A stretch of 64,000 nt of DNA. Origin: Voacanga thouarsii (taxonomy: Eukaryota > Streptophyta > Magnoliopsida > Gentianales > Apocynaceae). Within the stretch, counting starts at the first letter, position 1; each line of letters starts with the position of its first letter. The notes beneath the pieces are model-generated. The model was not told the DNA's origin and did not search any database. It was given only the letters and a program-made list of their open reading frames with translations. Position numbers and translations under genes: made by a program. The stretch is from NCBI GenBank assembly GCA_026120185.1, contig JANUWF010002354.1:434001-498000 (forward strand). Reading direction: 5' to 3'. Shown one piece after another: positions 36,371 through 45,639 of the stretch.

Positions 36371-36756
36371 GAATTCCAAATCCAGCTACCCCTCTGCCGG
36401 AATTTGGTGCGAAAACAGCACCATTTTCCGGAATTTCTGACCTTCCTGTGCTCCTTGGTGCAACTGCTTATATGCTACCTGCAACTGCACTGAACTACAA
36501 TTCTTGGATTTTGGTTGGAGCAATTTTCAAATTCTTTGTGTTCGGGTATAGGAAGGTATGGTGGCAGAGGCATAACTACATTCTCTCTGCAGCATTAGAT
36601 GCAGGAGTTGCTTTCATGGCTGTTCTACTTTACTTGACTGTGGGAATGGAGAACAGGAGCATATTGTGGTGGGGTAATAATGACCCCGAACATTGTGATT
36701 TGGCAAGTTGTCCAACGGCCAAACGGATATCAGTGGATGGTTGCCCTACATTCTAG

Positions 36757-37759
36757 TAGGATTTGACAAACAATGACGAGCTGTTTCAGGATTTTAAGCT
36801 CTGATGAGAAGTTAAACAGAACTGTAACGAAAAAAAAAAGGAATTGTTCTGCATCCTTAATTCTATTGGATAAAGTTCTTAGATGACCCTGCATGGGATG
36901 TTCCCTGCAGTTCTTGCTCTTACAATACTGGAAGCTCTATTTAGTAAACCATTAACTAGGACAACTTACCCAGAAAGGACTGTTTAATCTGTCTGAACAT
37001 GTCTCCTACGAGCAATCTGCGCTTTCTGTGCTTGGGAGAATACTTTCCTTTTATTTTCCTGGTTTTCGTTTTGCTTGAATTTGAAGTGTTAGGGAGGGTT
37101 GTTTTTTGATGGAATGAACACAGGAAATATTTTAATCTGCTGGCTCAGGTTTTCTTTAAGATCTCCATGGTCTGCTGTGCTCTTAAACACTTGGCTATAT
37201 TTCCACCAAAATCATACTGAAGAAAAATGAAAAATAAATTCCAAAATTAATAATGAATCTCCTTTCCTTGCTTGGTCAGTTGAAGGAACAAAATAAAGGA
37301 ATTTGAAGTTATGTTTTATCGACCCAAATGGAAGAGAAATAACCCTTTTTAAAACTTTAAAAATTTTTCCTTAAACGCGTGATGAAATTGTTCAGAACTA
37401 TCCTCTTCCTTGCTACCTAATTTGGGACAAAAACAAAATGCAAAATCCTGAATATTTGAAATATCATTACGCAATACACATGGAGGAAGAACTTTTCAAA
37501 GTCAGGTCATTACACAATACACATGGAAGAAGAACTTTTCAAAGTCAGGCGGTTACTCATAGACATTATAAAAAGCCTTCTAACGGAACAAATCCTTGTT
37601 TTGTGACCTCAAAATCGGTGGGGTAGTTAGAGATCCTACTATACAGGAAAATCCATTCCTAATAAATGATCTTAAACCAGAACTAGAAAAGCAGATGAAC
37701 ATGGTCTCTGCTCATCTCTCCCTCTCTAAATTCGCTTGATTAGCATCTTGGTCTCGTAC
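36757..37759. other. Spacer between OPT-A and OPT-B, with a 43-bp tandem duplication
   Basis: This is the 3' flank of OPT-A and the upstream region of OPT-B. A 43-bp unit beginning CATTACGCAATACACATGGA is repeated head to tail at 37465-37507 and 37508-37550 with a few mismatches. No other gene is seen. Confidence 0.6.
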
Positions 37760-38145
37760 ATGCGCCGATCCAGGAGCGAACCGTCTCCCCCAAGCCCTAC
37801 AAGTGAAAGAAGAAAGGATCAAGTGGAAGTTGATGACGGAAATGAAGAAGAGGAAGAACAGTCTATTTGGACTTTTCGAGTTTTATTTCTTGGTTCATTA
37901 TCATGCACATTCTTTTTCATTCTGAACAAATACTTTCTTTACCAGAATGCCCAATGCATCATGTCCATGGTATCAGGGGCAGCAGCTGTGTATCCATTAG
38001 GTTTGATCATGGCAAAATTCATGCCAAGAAGGCGAGTTTATTTGAGCACTTTCGGACTAGAATTTTCTTTGAACCCAGGCCCCTTTGATATAAGAGAGTA
38101 CGTATTAATCTCCATACTTGCTAATGCTGGTGCTGCCTATGGCGG
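37760..38145 (+). pseudogene. OPT gene B: first-exon relic of an oligopeptide transporter
   Basis: An ATG at 37760 opens MRRSRSEPSPPSPTSERR. An acidic stretch follows (DDGNEEEEEQS), then a first transmembrane region and the OPT signature [18 protein letters not shown], collinear with exon 1 of OPT-C ([18 protein letters not shown]). Similarity stops just after ANAGAAYGG, about 45 residues before the exon would end. No later OPT exon is found before the CACTA element at 38517. It is a truncated gene whose remainder has been deleted. Confidence 0.82.
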
Positions 38146-39056
38146 CATAACTACTCATTCTATTCCACACTATAGGTCCTAGCGTAAGATGATTCCGATA
38201 GCTCGCATGCAAACTGTAATAATATTCTTTATCTTGATATTCTGTATAGAACAAGTCACTGCATTGTGTATACATATTTTTGTCAATATTTTAATGGTAC
38301 AGAGAGAATACACAACATTAAACATTTTCTGCTCCTCAAACTTCTTTACAAAGGTCGATTTCGTTTGGACAAAGTAATTATTGTGCAAAGCTTTAATTTG
38401 CCAAATTGATAGCTGCGTTAAAAGATCTAATTTGACAAAGTTTTTGCATTTCACAAATATATGTATCACACATTTGGGAGCGGAAATTCAAGTAAACAAA
38501 TATTGATTTGATTAATCAAATTCAAGAAAAACCTAAATTAGCGACAGGCAAATCCGTCGCTAAAAAAGGCATTGCAAACAACAACGGATTTGCGACGGTC
38601 ATTTAATTGATGATATTATAATTAAATTTATAATCAACATAGCGACAGATTTGCAATGGCAAAAAATTTTTATTTTTTTTAAAAAATAATTAATTTAGCA
38701 ACGAATTTGCGATGATGAAAAAAATTTTATTTACAAAAAATTAATTAATTTAGCGACAAATTTTTAAACTTTGGAAAAATCAATTAATTTAGCAACAGAT
38801 TTGCGACGGTAAAAAAAAATTTTATTTACAAAAATTAAAATAATTTAGCGACGGTTTTGCGATGGCAAAAAAAATATTTAAAAAATTAATTAATTTAGAA
38901 ACAAATTTGCAGCAGCTAAAAATTTTATTTAAAAATTTAATTAATTTTGTGATGGATTTGCGATGGTAAAAAATATTTATTAAAAAAAGTAATTAATTGG
39001 CAACCCAGCCTGCCAAGAACCCGATTAGTGACCCGACCTGACCCGACCCACTAAGA

Positions 39057-39145
39057 ATATTATGAGATTATGTCTGACCCGAGGCTTAAACCCGCGTCCT
39101 TGTTATGGGGGAACACGTATTCAACCACTAAACTATTGATATTCT
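39057..39145 (-). repeat. tRNA-like patch inside CACTA copy 1
   Basis: On the minus strand an A-box-like TAGTTTAGTGG is followed about 35 bases later by GGGTTTAAGCC at the B-box position. The same patch in CACTA copy 2 has a better B box (GGGTTCGAGCC). It may derive from a SINE or a tRNA captured by the family ancestor. Confidence 0.5.
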
Positions 39146-39599
39146 TGTGATTTATTGTGCTATACATTAATTATATAGTAAATTTTTTTTGTGAATTAGC
39201 GACGGATTTGCAAGGACTTTGTGACGGATCTACGACGACACAATTTTTTGTCGCAAATCCGTTGCTAATTAGCCATAGACTTGTGATGGCGAATTTTTCA
39301 ATATTTAAAAATAAATTTATTTTTAAATTTTGGATTGCCGTCGCAAATCTCTCACTAATTACGACGGATTTGCGAGGGCTTATTTTTTTAAATTTAGATG
39401 ACCGTCGCAAATCCCTTGCAAATTTGTGACGGATTTGCGAGGGCTTCTTTTTTCAATTTTAAAAAAATATTTTTTTTAAATTTTGGATAGCTGTCACAAA
39501 TCCGTCACTAATTTAAAAAATTCATTAAAAAATTTTTAAAGTTTAATTTTATATATTAATATATATATGTGTGTGTGGTGTGTTGAAATAGTAAAACAC

Positions 39600-39767
39600 G
39601 TGAAAAGACATTATTAAGTTGAAATATTTATATATATATATAATATACATATGATATTATTAAATATATATGTATGTATATATGTAAGAATATGTCATAT
39701 ATGCATCTATCGCAATTAAATATATATGTATAAATATATTAATTTGTATAAATATGTAAATATATAA

Positions 39768-39836
<69 letters not shown>

Positions 39837-39990
39837 TACTAACATAAATAAATAAATATATGTATGTATATATATATTTTTTTATATTAAAAAAGTATAT
39901 TAACATATTTATATGTATATAAAAATATTATATTAATATATGTATATATTAATATGTATATATATATATATACATATTAATATTATGAGA
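39600..39990. repeat. TA-rich microsatellite tract in CACTA copy 1
   Basis: Alternating TA runs, the longest about 39773-39828, interspersed with TATGTATG and a CACACACA patch. It is a counterpart of 58640-58800 in the inverted CACTA copy. Confidence 0.85.
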
Positions 39991-41377
39991 ATTTTTAGAT
40001 GGCTATCGCAAATTTCTCGCAAATTTGCGACGAATTTGCAAGGGCTTTTTTTTTTATTTTTAAAAAAATAAATTTATTTTTAAATTTTGGATGGCCATCA
40101 CAAATTCCTCGCAAAATTGCGATGAATTTGCGAGGGCTTATTTTTTCAGTTTTTAAAAAATTGATTTATTTTTAAACTTTGGATGTTCGTCGTAAATCCC
40201 TTACAAATTTGCAACGGATTTGCAAGGGCTTATTTTTTTAATTTTAAAAAAATTAATTTATTTTTAAATTTTAGATGACCGTCGCAAATCGCTAGCTCTT
40301 ATTTCTCTCGCAAATTTTGCGACAGACTTGTGAAGGCTTATTTCCCTCGCACATTTTGCGACGGATTTGCGAGGGTTTAATTTTTTTAATTTTAAAAAAT
40401 TAATTTATTCTTAAATTTTGGATGGTTGTCGCAAATCTCTCACAAATTTACAATGGATTTGGGAGGGCTTATTTTTTTAAATTTTAAAAAATTAATTTAT
40501 TTTTAAATTTTTTATGGCCGTCGCAAATTTGCGACGAATTTACGAGGGCTTATTTCCTTTGCAAATTTTGCGACGAATTTGCGAGGGCTTAATTTTTTCT
40601 ATTTTAAAAAAATAATTTATTTTTAAATTTTGAATGACCATCGAAAATCGATGGATTTGCGAGGACTTATTTTTTTAATTTTAAATGGCTGTTGCAAATC
40701 CCTTGTAAATTTGCGATGGATTTATGAAGGCTTATTTTTTTAAATTTTAAAAAATTAATTTATTTTTAAATTTTGGATGATTGTTGCAAATCCCTAGTAA
40801 ATTTGCAAGGGTTTATTTTTAATTTAAAAAATATATTTATTTTTAAATTTTAGATGGCCATTGCAAATTCCTTGTAAATTTGCAACGGATTTGCGAGAGT
40901 TTATTTTTTAATTTAAAAAAAATTAATTTATTTTTAAATTTTAGATGGTCATCGCAAATCCCTCGTAAATTTGTGACGGATTTGCAAGGGTTTAATTTTT
41001 TAATTTTAAAAAAATAAATTTATTTTTAACTTTCGGAAGACCGTCACAAATACCTCTCTAATTGCAATGGATTTGCGATGGCGCTTTAATTTTTTAACGT
41101 TAATTAAATCTGAAAAAATATCGTCACAAATTAGTGACGGATTTGCAACGACTTTTAATTTAATTAGTGCTAATGAATAATTAAAAAAACCGTTGCAAAT
41201 CCGTCTCTAATTTGAGACGACTAGATGTCCGTCGCTAATCCGTCGCAATTATCAACGTATTAGCGACAAAAATTTAAAAAAATAAATTTATTATTAAAAT
41301 TTTTGCTTCCGTTGCTGTTTCGTCACAAATTAGTGACGGCCAAAATCCGTCGCTAATTTGATGTTTTTCTTACAAAT

Positions 41378-43714
41378 ATCATCAATCCTTAATGATACCC
41401 ATATCTCTCTTGGATCCAAGGCTAAACAACAAATAAGCAACTCCATTGTATGTTCATTGAATTTCCAATTTAGCTCTTGCAATTGAGAATCTATAACAAC
41501 ATTGAAAATATCAACTTTATAATGCTCAACTGTAATATCTTCTTCATGGTGGCAAGCTTGGTGAATTGATTAGAATAGCCCTAAAAGGGGTTATTTCTCT
41601 TCAATTGGTCCATGCGATGAAAAAAGTCCTAAAATAACCTGGACGCTATTGCTGAAGTGTCCTATTTTAAATAGGATGGTATCATTACTGATAGTATCCA
41701 ATCCGAATTGAGTCCTAATTAAAATAGGATGCTATCAAAAAATAGGACGCTATTGTTGATAGCGGCCAGACCATTTTAAGACTCTTTTCAGTGCTTAGGC
41801 TAGTTGAAGAGAAATGACCCCTTTTGGGGCCATTCTAATCAATTACTCGGCAAGCTCTTCCACTTCTTGAAACATAATGAACATTTAAGTCTGGCACAGG
41901 TATATTGACTTTTTCACAAAATGCTTTTACCTTTAAAATTAATTCTTTCCATCCTTCATCTCTCAAATTTTGAACTAGTAACTTCGCAGATGAAACAAGA
42001 TGCATAGCATTTAAAATATCTTCAGATTGAAGTTGCAAAGCTTGACAAAGTAAATTAGAGATCACAAAAGTTGTTTTCATGAGATGCATGATGAAAAAAA
42101 TTCAAATGAAATTAATGTTTCATAAGCTGAATCTGCATCTGCCCGTTAAGTTGGCGTACCTCCATCCTCAATGATATTCAATAAAACTTCACAAGTTACA
42201 CTAAAATATATATATCAAGTTGGAAACAGATTTCAAATAAGCGCTCCAACAAGTATCTCCTGCCTTTTGTAAATTACCAATTTGATTAATTCCTTTCCCA
42301 CTTTCAAACTCATCATTAGCAAGTAAATAAGCTATATTTGTAGCTTGAGTAGCTTTTAATTTATCATTACTCTTACAGGAAGTTACAACAATGTTAATTA
42401 TAGAGCTCAATTTGGTAAAAAAGTAATGAATATGGATAACTTCTTTAGTTGTAGTAGCTAATGCTAGCTGCAAACGATGTGCCATATAATGAACATAAAA
42501 GTATAGGAACATTCATTTGAAATCAAAGCTTATAAATCATTTCATTCTCCTCGCATATTACTTTCACTATCATAACCTTGACCTCGAATATTTTGAACAT
42601 CAAGATTGTGTCGAGAGAGAAAAGAGAAGATCCCTTCTTTCAATGTCAATGTAGCAGTGTCTTTTACATGCACAAGTCCAAAAAAATGTTATTCAGCAAA
42701 AAAAAAAAAAAAAGTCCAAAAAAAGGTTCAATCACATAATCATTTTTATCAACAAATCTCAAAACAATAGCCATTGGTTCCTTTTTAGATTCATCTCTAG
42801 ATTCATCAATAATTATAAAAAAATTTGAATCAACAATTTCTTCTCTAATAGCATTCTTTACTTTCATTGCCAAAACTTGCAAATTTTCCTTTTGCGCTCT
42901 ATGTGATGAGTATGAGGCATTTTGTGAAGCTTTCTCTAAAACTTCTGCTACTTTTTCATTGTAAGTCCCTATGAAACTCAACAATTCAAGAAAATTCCCC
43001 GATTCACTGATGTTTTAGTCTCATCATGACCTCTAAAAATACATTCCTAAAATGCAAGCCATCTAACTACTTCAATTGAAGTTCTTAATCGAAGTGATTG
43101 TCTACTATTTGTCGAGAAGTGAATTTAATAATATTTTTGTCAATTTGTCCAATTTTATTAATGAGATCCTCATAAGCTTTCTTATCATTTCTGTAAATAG
43201 AAGTTGGACCATTTCCCACATGTTCCAAGAATTTACTTTTTTCATTCTTCCAATTTTTAAATCCATCAACATTGAATGTATTCAACCCAGAAGGTCCATC
43301 CTTTTTATTGAATACAAAGCATGGAAGACAAAATGCAGCATTTAAATGAGGTGAATATTCCAACCATGATGAAAATAACATAAACCACGATGCCTGAAAA
43401 CTACGAGGATGTTTTTCTCCTAATTTCTTATAATTTGATTGTATATATTGATTTGGACCTACCGTAATATAAACTCTTCGAACTTCATCACAAATATTAA
43501 TAAGATATTCCCATATTTGCAGTTGTTTTCCTGGATCATGCTCTAACGAGTTGATATCAAATCTTATTTTAGTTTCAACTCTTGCAGACTTTTTTGGATA
43601 ATTTTCAGAACTCAAAAGATCAGTGTGAACAGATGGATGTGATTCCTCATCATATTTCAAAATTTTAGAATTCTTTCTTTTGAAGAATGCATCAATTGTA
43701 CATGATTTCTTCAT
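41378..43714 (-). pseudogene. hAT transposase with TTF zinc finger and DUF4371, ZMYM1-like
   Basis: An ATG at 43714 (minus) opens MKKSCTIDAFFKRKNSKILK. The TTF-type region in this first 209-aa frame has FQASWFMLFSSWLEY and the Cys pair AFCLPCFVF. DUF4371 follows at 42984-42664 (AIREEIVDSNFFIIIDESRD). Then come HYMAHRLQLALATTTKEV and CWSAYLKSVSNL at 42512-42201, and a C-terminal piece at 42089-41835. The protein family resembles plant zinc finger MYM-type 1-like transposases. Frameshifts, stops, the MITE at 41559 and the loss of the C-terminal dimerisation region make it inactive. Confidence 0.82.
41559..41848. mobile_element. MITE, 290 bp, hAT-type 8-bp duplication
   Basis: A perfect 8-bp duplication GGCAAGCT (41551-41558 and 41849-41856) flanks inverted ends of about 45 bp: GAATTGATTAGAATAGCCCT on the left and, inward from the right, TAATTGATTAGAATGGCCCC. 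Both continue through AAAAGGGGT-ATTTCTCTTCAA. It is inserted in the hAT transposase pseudogene and has no coding content. Confidence 0.87.
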
Positions 43715-44009
43715 CTATAATTAGGAGGGAAAAAAAGAAAAAATTAAAATTTTTGTTTAAAGTTTATGCATACCAAAACAATTAAAAATTTCATCTAAAA
43801 TTCAATACTAATAAAAACAAAATATGAATTTAAAAAATACACACAATGATTACTAATTGAAAAATACACAAAGAGACCACCACCTAGGTCTACTGGGAGC
43901 CACCATTCAGGCTCACTAGCATATATCATATTTAAATATAAAAAATTACTAAGATAAAAAAATTACTAAAATAAAAAAATACCATTATTATTCATATAGG
44001 TTATATCAT

Positions 44010-44010
44010 C

Positions 44011-44067
<57 letters not shown>
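44010..44067. repeat. (AAT)n microsatellite
   Basis: About nineteen AAT units in the 5' flank of the hAT transposase pseudogene. Confidence 0.9.
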
Positions 44068-44070
<3 letters not shown>

Positions 44071-44621
44071 GACAGAAAAATAAAAAATAAAAGCTAAGAA
44101 CTTGAAATAAAAATAAACAAATTTAATAAAATAAATAAAGAGAGGGAAGAGAATAACTATACTTACCATTCACCAATAAAGATATTAGGGATAAGGACCA
44201 CTTTCTATTGTATAATATATGATTCAAATGCTTGAACTTGATATTTGAAATTTGAAATAGGTAGACACCAGCTGAGGTCTCGAGTAGAGCCACAGACAAA
44301 CTACACTGGAGATGGGCAGACATCACTGAGTACAATCGACCGAAAGCAAAGTACTTAAGAAGAAAGAAAGGGTTTATTTAATTGTTTGTCTGGTATGACA
44401 AAGGGGAAATGAGTGGTCCACCGTGCATCATATTGACACAAAAACAAAAATCAACTTTAACTCTTCGGTGGACCTGATTTCATTTAAGTTGGTGGGCTCC
44501 AAGTATTTAAGTTGATAGGCTCAACAAGTGTTTTATGTATTGGTAAACAAAAAATTTTAAAATTTTAAAATTTAATAAATATAAAATACCATAATTAATA
44601 AGTTTGGAAAGAATTTAGTGA

Positions 44622-44622
44622 T

Positions 44623-44660
<38 letters not shown>

Positions 44661-44675
44661 AGTACATAATTTAAT

Positions 44676-44735
<60 letters not shown>
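44622..44735. repeat. (AT)n and (ATT)n microsatellites
   Basis: An AT run at about 44625-44658 is followed by roughly twenty ATT units at 44676-44735. Confidence 0.9.
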
Positions 44736-44794
44736 GAGATTTAAAAAAATAGAGGGGCCATTTATACAAATTCTCTATAATTTATAATTTAATA

Positions 44795-45271
44795 CTCTCT
44801 CCATCCACAAATAATTGGCCTAATTGTAAACGCATATTAAGGAATTGTGAAATTTTATAGTCAAAATGATTAAAATGTCCATTATACCATTTGGAGTATT
44901 TTTATTATCTTTCTCACCTCATTAATTTGAATATCAGCACTTCTTTAATTATACCACTCTAATAATTACATATGTCTCTATCTTCTCACATATGTCATTT
45001 GTCTCTCTCTCCTCACTCTTTGTTTTAAAGTCTTCTTTTCACCTATATCACCTCATTAAATTACACTTTTGACTCTATTTATAGGATAACATGAATTTAT
45101 TATTAGTTAAAATAACTTCAATATGGGTGATTGTAATACTAATTAATTGATAAAAAATTGTACTAAGTGTAAAATTAGAAAAAAAAATTAAATATAACCT
45201 ATATTTAGAAAATGAACAATTATTTTTAAAAAAATTAAAAAAATAAGCCAATTATTTGTGAATGGATGGAA
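44795..45271. mobile_element. Stowaway-like MITE, 477 bp
   Basis: TA dinucleotides flank inverted ends: CTCTCCATCCACAAATAATT on the left and, inward from the right, TTCCATCCATTCACAAATAA. Both continue through TTGGC. The interior is AT-rich and non-coding. The termini and TA duplication point to the Tc1/mariner Stowaway group. Confidence 0.8.
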
Positions 45272-45639
45272 TAATACTACTACTAATAGGAATTTCAAAA
45301 AAAAGGGGCCCCTCCCTAGTGTTGCCTTGTGTCCGCCCTATGTATCGCAGTTGGATTGGGCAATAATATATCAATACTTATTGTATCGTTCTTCTCCAAA
45401 AAAAAAAAAATGAATATATTGGATTTTAATTTCTCATAAGTATCCAACTCAAAACCTCTTGGTCTAGTAAGAATTTTTTTTTAATCATGAATTAAGTTAT
45501 TTTATAATTCAAATAAATATATATAATTAGTTAATTAAGTATTTATTCAATTATTAGATTAAATTTGATAACGAATATGATAAGTATTAAGTTTAAAATC
45601 TTTTTAATAGAATGTTTATTTAATTTAAATTATAATAAA

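Larger units (their letters stand above)
30989..36439 (-). mobile_element. MULE copy 1, 5451 bp, PMD-carrying, complete with ends and 9-bp duplication
   Basis: It is flanked by a perfect 9-bp duplication ACCTTCCTG (30980-30988 and 36440-36448), the size typical of Mutator-like elements. The terminal inverted repeats are about 60-70 bp: CGGAAATTCCGGAAAATGGT on the left, and CAGAAATTCCGGAAAATGGT read inward from the right. Both continue through GCTGTTTTCGCACCAAATTC. Subterminal GGTCGCATTC palindromes cluster at both ends. The cargo on the minus strand is a PMD gene followed directly by the C-terminal part of a mudrA-like transposase. Removing the element plus one duplication restores the OPT reading exactly. 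Confidence 0.92.
29898..36756 (+). pseudogene. OPT gene A: oligopeptide transporter pseudogene, split by MULE copy 1
   Basis: The recognisable exons correspond to exons 4-6 of OPT-C at 51555-55217. They are 29898-30056 (partial), 30191-30373 (same 183-bp length as in [15 protein letters not shown] motif) and 30682-30988 joined to 36449-36756 across the MULE. Damage seen: loss of everything upstream at the MULE copy 2 junction, a one-base insertion in an A run near 29957 (CTAAAAAAGGAG), a TAG at 30958-30960 where OPT-C has Gln, and the 5451-bp MULE insertion between VNLP and VLLGATAYMLP. The C-terminal frame 36448-36756 is still open and ends SVDGCPTF. OPT proteins import small peptides or metal chelates with protons at the plasma membrane; this copy cannot. 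Confidence 0.9.
38517..41377 (-). mobile_element. CACTA (En/Spm) element copy 1, non-autonomous, worn ends
   Basis: Dense subterminal repeats based on GCGACGGATTTGCGA and CGTCGCAAATCC fill both arms. The ends are eroded: TTCAAGAAAAA near 38521 and TTTTTCTTACAAA near 41365, against CACTACAAGAAAAA and its complement in copy 2. The middle (a tRNA-like patch and a long TA tract with TATAGACACACACATACTAA) reappears reverse-complemented in copy 2 at 57748-59662, so the two belong to one family in opposite orientations. There is no transposase; the long ORFs here are TA-repeat or A/T artefacts. Confidence 0.75.
41378..45345 (-). mobile_element. Degenerate hAT element (TTF/DUF4371 type)
   Basis: The transposase lies on the minus strand. 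Beyond its 5' end the sequence runs to a likely terminus at about 45345, which read inward is TAGGGCGGACACAAGGCAAC and then AGGGAGGGGCCCC, resembling hAT ends. The other terminus is not found and was probably removed at the border with CACTA copy 1. Two MITEs (41559-41848 and 44795-45271) and two trinucleotide microsatellites have inserted or expanded within it. Confidence 0.6.

Noticed and set aside
39660..39845. Tyr/Ile repeat frame
   Set aside because: Translation of a TA microsatellite in CACTA copy 1.
38540..41360. Regularly spaced GCGACGGATTTGCGA motifs, considered as a CRISPR-like or satellite array
   Set aside because: They are the subterminal repeats of a CACTA element, with a matching intact copy at 57748-59662, and the host is a plant.
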